This document shows, piece after piece, positions 6,004 to 14,291 of a stretch of DNA of 15,990 nucleotides; position 1 is the first letter of the stretch; every line of letters begins with the position of its first letter. The stretch covers positions 1 through 15,990 of the forward strand of contig JAIQGB010000070.1 of NCBI GenBank assembly GCA_020072905.1, written 5' to 3'. A model generated the notes under the pieces. The model saw nothing but the letters and a program-made list of their open reading frames with translations, searched no databases and had not been told where the DNA came from. The position numbers were made by a program, and so were the translations under genes. Source of the stretch: Terriglobia bacterium. Lineage in GTDB: Bacteria; Acidobacteriota; Terriglobia; UBA7540.

Positions 6004-6958
6004 ATGAACCTGCTGCTTGCTGGGATTAGTCGCAAGACTGCATCGCTGGAAGTCCGGGAGCAATTCGCGATTTCAGAGGGGCAGCTCCTTGAGGCGCTTG
6101 CGCACCTGAGGGCGGACCCTGACTTCGAGGAAGCGCTGATCATTTCTACCTGCAATCGTGTGGAGTTCATTGCGGCCGTGCGTGACAAAGCCGAAGGAAT
6201 GAGCGGACTGCGTCGATTCGTCGCCTCCCATTTCCGCCTTCGGTTTGAGGATTACTCTCACTGCTTCTCTGCGCATTGCGGCTACGAGGCGGTGCGGCAC
6301 ATGTTCCGAGTTGCCGCAGGCGTCGAATCTCTGGTGCTCGGGGAACCTCAAGTGCTGGGACAGGTAAAGAAGGCGTGTGCGGTGGCCCGGGAGGAGGGGA
6401 CTGTCGGAGGCACACTGGGCTCAGTCCTCGATCGCGTCTTCACTGCGGCCAAGCGTGTTCGGACAAAAACGCGCATCGCCGAAGCTGCTGTGTCGATTAG
6501 TTCCGCAGCGGCAGAGTTGGTGGAGCGTTTTCTTGGCGACTTGCACGTGCGGACGGTGATGATCATCGGCGCTGACCAGATGGGCGAACTGGCGGCGCGT
6601 CACTTGGTTTCCAAGGGCGCCGCCACCGTGCTGGTGAGCAACCGGGCTTGCGCGCCTGCGCGAGAGACTCGAATCGCTCCAGGTCGGGCCGACCATCGTC
6701 TCGCTTCGCAGGCGGATCGAGGAAATCCGGAGAAATGAACTCGCGCGCACCCGTCAGTTCTTCGGCGAGCTGACACCGGAGCAGGAAGAAGTTCTGGACT
6801 TGCTGACCCAAGCCTTGGTAAATAAGATTCTGCACACGCCCTTTACGGAACTCAAGCAAGCTGCCGCGCGGCCGGACCGTTCGGCCTTCCTCAGCGCGGT
6901 GCGCAGCATCTTCCGCCGGGAAGAGGGGGCTGCCGAGAGCGCTCTGGTGATGAATTGA
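6004..6958 (+). pseudogene. hemA: Glutamyl-tRNA reductase with large internal deletion
   Basis: GluTR reduces glutamyl-tRNA to glutamate-1-semialdehyde, the first step of C5 tetrapyrrole synthesis. The ATG at 6004 is chosen because it puts the catalytic cysteine at residue 50 (STCNRVE) and the conserved histidine at 99, as in E. coli. Residues 1-214 cover the catalytic domain, the GVESLVLGEPQVLGQVK block and the start of the NADPH domain, ending at VSNR (6645). The frame then runs into nonsense. From about 6647 a +1 frame gives 103 residues of the C-terminal dimerisation domain (PTIVSLRRRIEEIRRNEL, LTQALVNKILHTP), stopping at 6956-6958. Together this is about 317 residues where the family has about 420, so roughly 105 residues of the NADPH domain are gone. 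The usual GxGxMG loop also reads GADQMG. The gene should be inactive unless the assembly is wrong. It stops 6 bases before the stress-protein gene. Confidence 0.88.
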
Positions 6959-6964
6959 GCTGAA

Positions 6965-7849
6965 ATGGTGAGATTCGAGCGCATCCTTTGCCCGCTGGAT
7001 TTTTCGGAGTTCTCCACCCAGGCCTACGACTACGCGCAATCGCTGGCGCGGCATTACGAGGCCAAGCTATTCCTGGAGCACGTGCTTGCCCCGATGCTCC
7101 CGGCGTATCCCTCTTACGTCTACCCGGACATGGCCAACGACCTCTACCAGGACCTGCGTGTCCACGCCGGGCAACAGCTCCAGGAGTTTGTGAAGGCCCG
7201 AACGCGCAACGGGTTTGCGCTCGAGACGTCCGTATGCGAGGGGCAGGTCTCCGATTCCATTCTGGCCTTCGCCCAAAGCCGCCTCGTGGACCTCATCGTC
7301 ATGGGAACGCACGGCCGCCAAGGCTTTGATCATCTCCTCCTGGGTTCGGTGACGGAGAAAGTGCTGCGCAAGGCGCGCTGCCCGGTCCTTGCCGTCCGCA
7401 GGCCCGCGCACAACTTTATTGAGCCGGGTAATGGCGAGGATCCGGTCCGCTTGCACAAGATTCTTTTCGCCGCGGATTTTTCGAAACACGCCGAGCGTGC
7501 CCTGGAGTACGCGCTCTCCCTGGCGCAGGAGTACAAGGCGGAGTTGACCCTGCTTCACGTGCTGGAAGAGATTCCGCCATCCTGGGACCTCTCCGCGATT
7601 TCGGCGGATGTCGTCCAGAGGCTGGAGAGACCCGTTCCTGTCGGGGCGAGGGAATGGTGCACGATCAAGTCGCGCCTGCGCGTCGGCAAGCCCTACCAGG
7701 AAATCGTTCGGTTCGCCCTGGAGACGGAAGCGGACCTCGTAGTTCTCGGAGTCCGCGGTCGCAACGCCATCGACGTCGCCTTGTTCGGGTCAACCACCCA
7801 CCGGGTGATCCAGCAGGCGCCCTGCCCGGTGCTCGCCGTCCATCTTTAG
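6965..7849 (+). CDS. Tandem-domain universal stress protein (UspA family)
   Basis: A 294-residue soluble protein made of two UspA domains, roughly residues 1-145 and 160-294. Each opens with the typical beta-strand (ERILCPLDFS and HKILFAADFS) and each ends with the ATP-binding pattern G-2x-G-9x-G-S: GTHG with GS nine residues on in domain 1, and GVRG with GS nine residues on in domain 2. Both domains close with a CPVLAV strand. Two intact ATP sites suggest the nucleotide-binding subgroup. Members usually bind ATP and help cells survive starvation, redox or other stress; the direct target here is unknown. The ATG at 6965 lies 6 bases after the hemA stop, so the two are probably transcribed together, although the ribosome-binding site is weak. 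The gene faces the minus-strand gene at 7900 with a 50-base gap in which no good terminator is visible. Confidence 0.93.
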   Translation: MVRFERILCPLDFSEFSTQAYDYAQSLARHYEAKLFLEHVLAPMLPAYPSYVYPDMANDLYQDLRVHAGQQLQEFVKARTRNGFALETSVCEGQVSDSILAFAQSRLVDLIVMGTHGRQGFDHLLLGSVTEKVLRKARCPVLAVRRPAHNFIEPGNGEDPVRLHKILFAADFSKHAERALEYALSLAQEYKAELTLLHVLEEIPPSWDLSAISADVVQRLERPVPVGAREWCTIKSRLRVGKPYQEIVRFALETEADLVVLGVRGRNAIDVALFGSTTHRVIQQAPCPVLAVHL

Positions 7850-7899
7850 CCAGAAGGCACACCTGTGTTTCGCGGCCCGTCCGGGTCTCGCCCCGGGGG

Positions 7900-8643
7900 C
7901 TACTCTTCTTCGAGTTCTTTGGCAAAAACGCTGTAGCCGGGGTTGGGGGGAAACATCTCGGCCAGCAACTTCATGCGGCGGCGGAGCGGGGAGAGCGGCA
8001 GGTGTTCCGGCCCCACGCGCACCTGGACGTCGTGCCAGAGGCCGTGCATGTACTCAGCCAGGGTGCTGACAAAGGAGATGTCGCGGTATCGCTCGAGCCG
8101 GCCGTGGCCCTGTCGCCGGACCCGGGAGGAGAGGAGCGGCTGCTTGGCCGCCAGTGCATCCTCATCGATCTCTCCGGCCACGCCCGCGCGGAGTTCTTCG
8201 TCGAGGAGTTGTGTGAAACGTTCGAGTTCTTCAGGTAAGAGACGTGGCCGCAGCAATTCCGCCACGCTGGCCAGGAATTCGAACCCTGTGTCGTGGGCGT
8301 CGAGTTCGCGGCAGGGAAGTACCAGAAAAATCTGTTCTGCGGCGTCCACCCATACCGCCGAGTGGGTCTCGCCTTCGGGCTTCGTGAAGGTGACAAGATC
8401 CCCTGCCTCCGAGCACGCCACAAAGGGCACGACCAGAACACGCAGTGTCCCCAGCCTCTGCGCGATGACGGCGGGCACGGCCTGGGCGGGCTCACGAACC
8501 ATCGTGCGCTCTTCCGCGGGGGTGAGTGAAACGGCGGAGTGCATCTCCCAATCGTGGGGGAGATGGGATAGAGGCACAAATGTGCCTCGGACGTATTCCG
8601 AAACCGGAACCGCTTCTCTAGCCGAAGCCTGTGGGTTGGACAT
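7900..8643 (-). CDS. Uncharacterised soluble protein
   Basis: I do not recognise this protein. From the ATG at 8643 it is 247 residues; the frame stays open upstream to 8748, but that extension is Arg/Pro-rich and unlike the rest, so the shorter form is preferred although its ribosome-binding site is poor. There is no signal peptide and no long hydrophobic helix, so it should be cytoplasmic. The N-terminal half (about 15-112) alternates short beta-like strands, for example VRGTFVPLSHL, LRVLVVPFVAC and EQIFLVLPC. The C-terminal half (about 120-247) is charged and helical, rich in Glu, Leu and Arg, and ends PPNPGYSVFAKELEEE. Histidines and acidic residues are scattered, with no motif I can tie to an enzyme class. 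It stands alone, convergent with the stress-protein gene and divergent from the Mo-hydroxylase operon. Codon use and frame length support a real gene. Confidence 0.7.
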   Translation of the reverse strand: MSNPQASAREAVPVSEYVRGTFVPLSHLPHDWEMHSAVSLTPAEERTMVREPAQAVPAVIAQRLGTLRVLVVPFVACSEAGDLVTFTKPEGETHSAVWVDAAEQIFLVLPCRELDAHDTGFEFLASVAELLRPRLLPEELERFTQLLDEELRAGVAGEIDEDALAAKQPLLSSRVRRQGHGRLERYRDISFVSTLAEYMHGLWHDVQVRVGPEHLPLSPLRRRMKLLAEMFPPNPGYSVFAKELEEE

Positions 8644-8969
8644 CCCGACCGTCCCGAGGGCACGAACACGCCCCGCGCAACTATTCTGCGGGATTCGCGG
8701 TTTTCTGTCCATAGGTGACAGCGGGGCGGCGCATGAGCCTACCTCCATTGGCGATGGCCTGACAGAAAGACCGCCTCACTCCGCTCCTAAGTCGCCTTCG
8801 CCGGGAGTCGCTGCGGTCCGGTTTCGGCAATCCGCGTGCTTTCTCGCTGCATAAGCGGCCGTGCATCTATGTGTTTTCGCGCTGAGGAGGAATTGTCCTC
8901 AGTAGAGTTCTTCAACACGTGGTCGCATCATGCGCTGAGCAGCCACCAACCTGCGCTGAGGAGAAAGCC
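8644..8969. other. Divergent intergenic region with a perfect 7-bp inverted repeat
   Basis: This 326-bp stretch should contain the promoters of the unknown gene (leftward) and of the Mo-hydroxylase operon (rightward). CTGAGGA (8882-8888) and TCCTCAG (8896-8902) form a perfect inverted repeat with a 7-base spacer, either an operator or a leader hairpin. GCGCTGAG occurs three times (8879, 8932, 8953); the last copy runs into the GAGGAG ribosome-binding site of the first subunit. No clear -35/-10 pair was found. Confidence 0.45.
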
Positions 8970-9596
8970 ATGTCCAAAACCAAGAAGCCCAAAGATACTC
9001 CGAGTGTGTCGCGCCGGAACTTCTTGAAGGCCGCGAGCATGGCTGGCGGCGCCATTTCGGCCGCCGGACTGATTGTTGCGCCACGGGACAGGGCGAAGGC
9101 TGCCCCGCGGCCTATTCCCACGCCGCTGGGGCCTGGGCCCGTGGAAGTCACGCTCGACATCAACGGGCAGAAGCACGTCCTCCGGGTCGAGCCGAACGTG
9201 ACTTTGCTCGAAGCGCTGCGCGAGCATCTGGGCATGACGGGGACGAAGCGCATCTGCGACCACGGCGAGTGCAGTGCATGTACGGTGCTCATTGATGGCC
9301 GCGCCACTTGCTCGTGCATGACGCTTGCCCTCGATGTTCAGGGGAAGAAGATCACAACGATCGAAGGCTTGGCGCAGGGCAAAACGCTCGATCCGCTGCA
9401 AAAGGCGTTCATTGATCATGATGCGTTCCAGTGCGGTTTCTGCACGCCGGGGATGATTCTGTCGCTCAAGGCAACGCTCAACAAGCACCCGCACGCCACG
9501 CCCGAGCAGATCAAGGCGGCGGTGGCGGGCAATTACTGCCGCTGCGGCGCCTTGCCCAATATTCTGAAAGCCGGCAACGCGGTGGCGAAGGGCTGA
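8970..9596 (+). CDS. Tat-exported [2Fe-2S] subunit of a molybdenum hydroxylase
   Basis: Small electron-transfer subunit of a xanthine-oxidase-family enzyme, 208 residues. The ATG at 8970 is chosen because GAGGAG precedes it and a twin-arginine signal follows (SRRNFLKAAS at residues 14-23, then a hydrophobic stretch AGGAISAAGLIVA), so the folded enzyme should be exported. The plant-type cluster is bound by C96, C101, C104 and C116 (CDHGECSAC block). The second cluster is bound by C155, C158, C190 and C192 (CGFCTPG and CRCG). Both clusters are complete. It is first in a three-gene operon, 64 bases before the Mo subunit. PaoA/YagT of E. coli, an aldehyde oxidoreductase subunit, has the same signal-plus-domain layout. 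The substrate cannot be read from this subunit; aldehydes or N-heterocycles are the usual options. Confidence 0.93.
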   Translation: MSKTKKPKDTPSVSRRNFLKAASMAGGAISAAGLIVAPRDRAKAAPRPIPTPLGPGPVEVTLDINGQKHVLRVEPNVTLLEALREHLGMTGTKRICDHGECSACTVLIDGRATCSCMTLALDVQGKKITTIEGLAQGKTLDPLQKAFIDHDAFQCGFCTPGMILSLKATLNKHPHATPEQIKAAVAGNYCRCGALPNILKAGNAVAKG

Positions 9597-9660
9597 GGCG
9601 CAACGCGAGGGAACGGACTCGAGCGAGGATCTGCAGGTGACCCAAGGAGGGAGATAAGCA

Positions 9661-12018
9661 ATGTATCCCACTGGTCGAACTAGCCAAGACGCGCCGGAAA
9701 AAGAAGTCAAGAAGAAGAGAATCAAAGCCAAGGTCGGCCTGGCGGAGAGGCCCCAGGTCGTCGAAATCGAAGTCCCCGAGCAGGAACTGCCCGTCTGGGA
9801 CCTCGATTCGAAACTCGCTGTGGTGGGCAAGCGCGTGCCGCGCATCGAAGGCGCGGAGAAAGTTACGGGCCAGGCGAAGTACGCGCTCGATTACGTCTCC
9901 AAAGATCTCCCCGGCTTGCTCTACGGCAAGACGCTGCGCAGTCCCTATCCGCACGCGCGCGTGGAGAAGATTGATGCGTCGAAGGCGCGCGAGCTTCCCG
10001 GCGTGAAGGCCGTCCTTTTGTTCGACAAGGGCGAGGGATTCGATCCCGGCAAAATTCTCGATGTCATGACGGAGGACGCCGTTTCGCAGCCCAAAGGCCG
10101 CGTGGTGATCTTCGAGGGCGAAGAAGTGGCCGCTGTGGCTGCGGAATCCGAGTCCATCGCCGAGGAGGCTATCCGCCAGATCGAGGTGAAGTACCGGCGG
10201 CTGCCCCACGTCGTGGACCATGAAGAGGCCGTTAAGCCCGGCGCGCCCATTGTCCATAGAGGAATGAAGGACAACCTCCGGCGGGTTGACCCGCAAGTTC
10301 GTGGGGACATCGACCAGGGTTTCAAGCAGGCCGAGGTCACGATTGAGCGCACCCTGCGCGTTCCGGTCCTTCTCCACAACTCGCCGGAATGCCACGTGGC
10401 GGTGGCCAAGTGGGAAGGTCCGAAGCTCACGGTGTGGGCTTCGACCCAGGGAGTCAACGGCTTCCGCGATGAACTCTCCAAGACGTTCAGAATTCCACCC
10501 TCCGACGTGCGCGTCATCACCGATCACATGGGCGGCGGCTTCGGCAGTAAATTCGGCATGCAGGCTTATGGCGCGATTGCCGCGGCGCTGGCGAAGAAGG
10601 CCGGAGCGCCGGTCAAACTTGGTTATGACCGCCACGAGGAAAACCTGGCGGCGGGGAACCGGCCGAACGCCACGATGTGGATTAAGCTGGGCGCGAAGAA
10701 GGACGGAACGCTCACCGCGCTGCATTGCCGTTCCTTCGGCACGGCGGGTGTGGGCTGGGACGCCACGGTGACGCCCATGATGGGCATCGTCTACAAATGC
10801 CCGAACCTGCGCCTCGAAGACACCGACGTCTGCACGCACGCGGGCCAGGGGATGCCGTTCCGCGCGCCGGGATTTCCGCAGGGTTCGTTCGCCATCGAGT
10901 CCGCGATGGACGAGCTCGCCGCGGAATTGAAGATGGACCCGCTCGCGCTGCGCCGCAAGAACTTCGTCGATCAGCCTCTCCAGGCGCTCGACAAGATCTA
11001 TGACTTGGGCGCGGAGAAGATAGGATGGAGTCGCCGCGCGGAGATGGGCCCGGAAACGTCTTCTGCGGTGAAGCGCGGCATCGGCATGGGGACGGCGGTC
11101 TGGCCGAACTACTGCGGGCCGCCGGCGCACTGCCGCGTCACCATCAATTCCGACGGCAGCGCGGAAGCCGCCATGGCCGTGCAGGACATCGGCACGGGCA
11201 CGCGCACCTTGATGGCGATGGTGACGGCCGAAGAGCTGGGATTGCCGGTCGAAGCCGTCAAGGTCACCATGGGCGACACGGGTCTCGAACTGATTGCTCC
11301 CGACAGCGGCGGCAGCGTGACCGCGCTCTCGATTACGCCCGCGGTGCGCGCTGCGGCGGCCGCCGCCAAAGCGGAGCTCTTCAAGCGGGTCGCTCCAGCG
11401 CTCAAAGCCAAGCCGGAAGATCTGGTGTTCGAGAACGGGAAGATCTTCGCGCCTGCGAATCCCAGGAAATCGCTGACCTGGCAGCAGGCTACGGCGCGCT
11501 TGGGAGCCACGCCGGTCTCCGGCCGTGGCGAGCGCTTGCCCAACGTCGAACCTTACGCTGGGATTCCACTCTGGGGCGCGCAGTTTGCCGAGGTCGAAGT
11601 GGACACAGAGACGGGATTGGTGCGCGTCCTGCGCATCGTCGCCGTCCACGAAGCCGGCCGCGCGCTCAACCCGGCCATGTTCGAGAGCCAGGTGAATGGC
11701 GGCGTGATGATGGGCGTGGGTTACGCGCTGCTCGAGCGGCGCACCATGGACCAGATGGAAGGCCGCGTCGTCAATCCCAACCTGGAAGACTACAAAATAC
11801 TCAGTTCGTTCGAGCTTCCGGAAATCGAAACCGTCATCGTCGAACCCATCACGCCCATGAACAACATCGGCGGCAAGGGGCTCGGTGAGCCGCCCACGGT
11901 GCCGACCGCTGCGGCGGTCGCGAACGCCGTGGCTCAGGCGCTCGGCGTGCGCATCTATGAACTGCCGCTTTCTCCGGACCGCGTGCTGGAGACGCTGGAG
12001 GCTCGTAAGGAGGCCTGA
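9661..12018 (+). CDS. Molybdopterin-binding large subunit of a Mo hydroxylase
   Basis: Catalytic subunit, 785 residues, of a xanthine dehydrogenase/aldehyde oxidoreductase-type enzyme that hydroxylates a substrate with water-derived oxygen at a molybdenum centre. An AAGGAGGG lies about 9 bases before the ATG. A Lys/Glu-rich N-terminal extension of about 50 residues precedes the first domain (VGKRVPRIEGAEKVTGQAKYALD, residues 55-77 in part). Cofactor motifs are GGGFGSK (291-297), FRAPGFPQG (400-408), QDIGTGT (508-514) and GKGLGEPP (738-745), where E743 matches the family's catalytic glutamate. There is no signal peptide of its own, so it would leave the cell bound to the Tat-signal subunit. 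Its stop is followed after one base by the FAD-subunit ATG. All core motifs are intact. Aldehyde (PaoC-like) or N-heterocycle oxidation is likely but not decided; CO dehydrogenase is unlikely because its characteristic AYXCSFR loop is not seen. Confidence 0.93.
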   Translation: MYPTGRTSQDAPEKEVKKKRIKAKVGLAERPQVVEIEVPEQELPVWDLDSKLAVVGKRVPRIEGAEKVTGQAKYALDYVSKDLPGLLYGKTLRSPYPHARVEKIDASKARELPGVKAVLLFDKGEGFDPGKILDVMTEDAVSQPKGRVVIFEGEEVAAVAAESESIAEEAIRQIEVKYRRLPHVVDHEEAVKPGAPIVHRGMKDNLRRVDPQVRGDIDQGFKQAEVTIERTLRVPVLLHNSPECHVAVAKWEGPKLTVWASTQGVNGFRDELSKTFRIPPSDVRVITDHMGGGFGSKFGMQAYGAIAAALAKKAGAPVKLGYDRHEENLAAGNRPNATMWIKLGAKKDGTLTALHCRSFGTAGVGWDATVTPMMGIVYKCPNLRLEDTDVCTHAGQGMPFRAPGFPQGSFAIESAMDELAAELKMDPLALRRKNFVDQPLQALDKIYDLGAEKIGWSRRAEMGPETSSAVKRGIGMGTAVWPNYCGPPAHCRVTINSDGSAEAAMAVQDIGTGTRTLMAMVTAEELGLPVEAVKVTMGDTGLELIAPDSGGSVTALSITPAVRAAAAAAKAELFKRVAPALKAKPEDLVFENGKIFAPANPRKSLTWQQATARLGATPVSGRGERLPNVEPYAGIPLWGAQFAEVEVDTETGLVRVLRIVAVHEAGRALNPAMFESQVNGGVMMGVGYALLERRTMDQMEGRVVNPNLEDYKILSSFELPEIETVIVEPITPMNNIGGKGLGEPPTVPTAAAVANAVAQALGVRIYELPLSPDRVLETLEARKEA

Positions 12019-12019
12019 C

Positions 12020-12994
12020 ATGAAGGAATTCATGCTCTTCAATCCCACGTCACTCGACGAGGCCGTCGAACTCCTCGGCACCGACTCCTCGCGCGCCCAA
12101 CTTCTGGCCGGTGGCATGGACTTGCTGGGGCGGCTCAAGAAGCGTATCGACTCGCCGGAGCGGGTCATCAATCTCAAGTCGATTCCCGGCCTGGCCGACA
12201 TTCGGGATTCGCAGGAGGGCTTGAGTGTGGGCGCGCTCGTGAAGCTGACGGAGCTGGCGGAAGACTCCGCCGTCAACGCGAAATACCGCGCCCTGGCGCA
12301 GGCCGCGGAATCCGTGGGTTCCGTGCAGATCCGCAACGCCGGGACGATGGGCGGGAATCTCTGTCAGAAACCGCGCTGCTGGTATTATCGCCATGCGGAT
12401 TTCCTCTGCTTGCAGAAAGGCGGAACGATCTGCTACGCGCAGGGCGGCGAGAATCGTTACCACGCCATCCTGGGTGGCGGGCCGTGCTTCTTCGCGCATC
12501 CTTCCGACCTGGCGCCCGCTTTCATCGCCCTGGATGCCCAGGCGCGGATTGTGGGGCCGAAGGGCCAGCGGTCAGTGGCCGTTGAGGACCTCTACCGCCT
12601 GCCGATCATTCAGCTCAATGGAGGCCTGGCGCTCGAGCCCGGGGAAATCCTGGCGGAAGTTCGCGTGCCCGCGCCCAAAGCGAACTCGCGCAGCACTTAC
12701 CTGAAATTCAAGGAAAAGCCCTCGTTCGATTTCTCTCTGGCCGGCGTCGCGGCTTCGGTGGTGATGGAGGGCGGCAAGGTCAGCGCCGCGCGGCTGGCTC
12801 TTTCCGGCGTTTCACCCGTACCCTGGCGGCCGCTGGACGCCGAGAAGATTCTGACGGGCTCGCCTCTGAACGATGCCACGGCTCGCCAAGTCGCCGATGC
12901 CATCGTCGAGGAGAGCGTCCCGCTGCTCCACAACCGCTATAAGATTCCGCTCACGCGCACCATCGTTCGCCGCGCGCTGCTCAGCCTCGCATAG
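12020..12994 (+). CDS. FAD-binding subunit of the Mo hydroxylase, with likely [4Fe-4S] loop
   Basis: Medium subunit of 324 residues that passes electrons from the iron-sulphur clusters to FAD and on to an acceptor. The ATG at 12020 has a perfect AAGGAGG 6 bases upstream and lies one base after the large-subunit stop, which implies translational coupling. FAD-binding motifs are LLAGGMDLLGRLK (28-40) and QIRNAGTMGGNL (103-114); the C-terminal domain completes the CoxM/XdhB fold. Between them is an insert with four cysteines at 115, 120, 130 and 138 (LCQKPRCWYYR, DFLC, TICYA), followed by GENRYHAILGG. A comparable insert holds an extra [4Fe-4S] cluster in E. coli PaoB and in 4-hydroxybenzoyl-CoA reductase. 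That points to a PaoABC-like enzyme, but the gene order small-large-medium differs from paoA-B-C. No maturation factor (XdhC/PaoD type) is present downstream in this window. Confidence 0.93.
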   Translation: MKEFMLFNPTSLDEAVELLGTDSSRAQLLAGGMDLLGRLKKRIDSPERVINLKSIPGLADIRDSQEGLSVGALVKLTELAEDSAVNAKYRALAQAAESVGSVQIRNAGTMGGNLCQKPRCWYYRHADFLCLQKGGTICYAQGGENRYHAILGGGPCFFAHPSDLAPAFIALDAQARIVGPKGQRSVAVEDLYRLPIIQLNGGLALEPGEILAEVRVPAPKANSRSTYLKFKEKPSFDFSLAGVAASVVMEGGKVSAARLALSGVSPVPWRPLDAEKILTGSPLNDATARQVADAIVEESVPLLHNRYKIPLTRTIVRRALLSLA

Positions 12995-13111
12995 CTACGA
13001 CTGCGGGCTTCCCTCCGGCAGAAAGGCCGCGACGACTCGTCCTTACACACCAGCCTTGTTCCTCGATCTGTTCCTCGAGTGAGGCAGCATCTCGCCGGAT
13101 GAAGGGGTCCT

Positions 13112-14155
13112 TCAGGGTTTGGTAGGCAGGGAGTTGGGAGCCGGAGTCTGCTTGGCCTGCAGAACTCCGGCGGACTCCATTTCTTGCATGATGCGTTTGA
13201 TTTTGACCGCGAACTGGCCGTTGGGTTCGGCATGGAGGTAAGCGTGCATTTCCGCGTAGGCTTGGTTGTAAGCCTTCTTCTTTAGGTAGAGATCGGCCAG
13301 CTTGACGTGGAATTGCGCCGGCGGTTGCGGGTTGAGAGAGAGCACTTTCTGAAACCCGTCCTCCGCTGGCGCGAGCTGTCCCAAGCCGAACTGGGCGACA
13401 GCGAGCTGGTAGTGGAGTTGCCAGGCGTTCGGCGACCGCCGCAGGCCCTCATGGGCGACTTGGGCGCTCTCCGCGAACTTCCTTTCCGCGTTGTAGACGT
13501 CGGCGAGGATGCCGTAGGACTCCAAGTAGTCCGGGTCACACGCGATGGCCTTCTCGAGCGGAGCCTCGGCGCGGTCGGGATGGAGTTGGGCGGCAAGCGT
13601 CATGCCCAGGTCCGCCTGCGCGCGCGCGTAGCAGGGATACTCGGCGATGGCCTTCTCGAAGTGCGCCTGGGCGTCGGCCAGTTTTCGCTTCGAGAACGCC
13701 TGCGCACCCTTCTCGTATTCCTTGCGGGCCTGGCGCGAAGCATTGGCGTCGGTCCGGGAGCCCAGACGGGAAACGTCCACTTTGGTCTCTAGGGCGGGGG
13801 AAAGAAAGACGTCAGCGACGACCTGATTGGCTGCCGACCCCAGGTCCACTTGCTCCTCATGAGTTTGGAAGCCCTCTGCCGTAACGGTCAGGCGATAGCG
13901 GGTCTTGGGCAGGCCAGGAATCTCGAATCTCCCGTCGGAATTGGCCGGGACTGTGGCGGCGACTTGGCCCTCGTCTGTTTCCAGGCGGATCTGCACGCCG
14001 CTGGGGATGGTGCGGCCCTGGTCCGTTCGGACGCTCCCTAAGAGTGTGGCGGTATTCTGGGCCTTGGCTTGTGCGGCGCACAAAATCCAGCAGCCCGCCA
14101 CGAAGGCGAACGCCAGGCAAGCCGTGCTCGACGGGCGAGAACCAAGCCGCCCCAT
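13112..14155 (-). CDS. Secreted TPR protein with carboxypeptidase-regulatory-like domain
   Basis: A 347-residue exported protein. Residues 1-32 form a signal peptide (basic start, hydrophobic AFAFVAGCWILCAAQA, likely cut near KAQ). Residues 34-120 form one beta-sandwich of the carboxypeptidase-regulatory/CNA-B-like type (LLGSVRTDQGRTIPSG, DGRFEIPGLP, YRLTVTAEGF), common on secreted proteins of Acidobacteriota. From about 142 to 313 there are about five tetratricopeptide repeats, with typical Gly/Ala/Pro spacing in AQADLGMTLAAQ, SYGILADVYN, HYQLAVAQFGLG and HVKLADLYLKK. The tail is Pro/Thr-rich. GGAAGGA sits about 6 bases before the ATG. TPR domains bind partner proteins, so a periplasmic scaffold role is likely; the partner is unknown. 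It is read in the same direction as mtaB, 136 bases downstream of it, and converges on the Mo-hydroxylase operon. No clear terminator lies in the 117-base gap between them. Confidence 0.88.
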   Translation of the reverse strand: MGRLGSRPSSTACLAFAFVAGCWILCAAQAKAQNTATLLGSVRTDQGRTIPSGVQIRLETDEGQVAATVPANSDGRFEIPGLPKTRYRLTVTAEGFQTHEEQVDLGSAANQVVADVFLSPALETKVDVSRLGSRTDANASRQARKEYEKGAQAFSKRKLADAQAHFEKAIAEYPCYARAQADLGMTLAAQLHPDRAEAPLEKAIACDPDYLESYGILADVYNAERKFAESAQVAHEGLRRSPNAWQLHYQLAVAQFGLGQLAPAEDGFQKVLSLNPQPPAQFHVKLADLYLKKKAYNQAYAEMHAYLHAEPNGQFAVKIKRIMQEMESAGVLQAKQTPAPNSLPTKP

Positions 14156-14291
14156 TTGAAATCCTTCCAGCCGTTGCCCTGACCCAAGACTGATTCTCGA
14201 ACTCTAGCATCGCGGCCCGCGAAAGGCAACCGCCGCTCGACCATGGCGTGGTATTCCGCCACGGCACGGCATCCCCTTGTGCGGCTGCTCT

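Noticed and set aside
7850..7899. Bidirectional terminator between the stress-protein gene and the unknown gene
   Set aside because: Short C/G-rich repeats are present but no stable stem with a T run could be drawn.
9511..12336. A 941-codon open frame on the minus strand opposite the Mo-hydroxylase genes
   Set aside because: The plus strand encodes complete subunits with intact cofactor motifs and good ribosome-binding sites; the antisense product is His/Arg-rich and without any recognisable fold.
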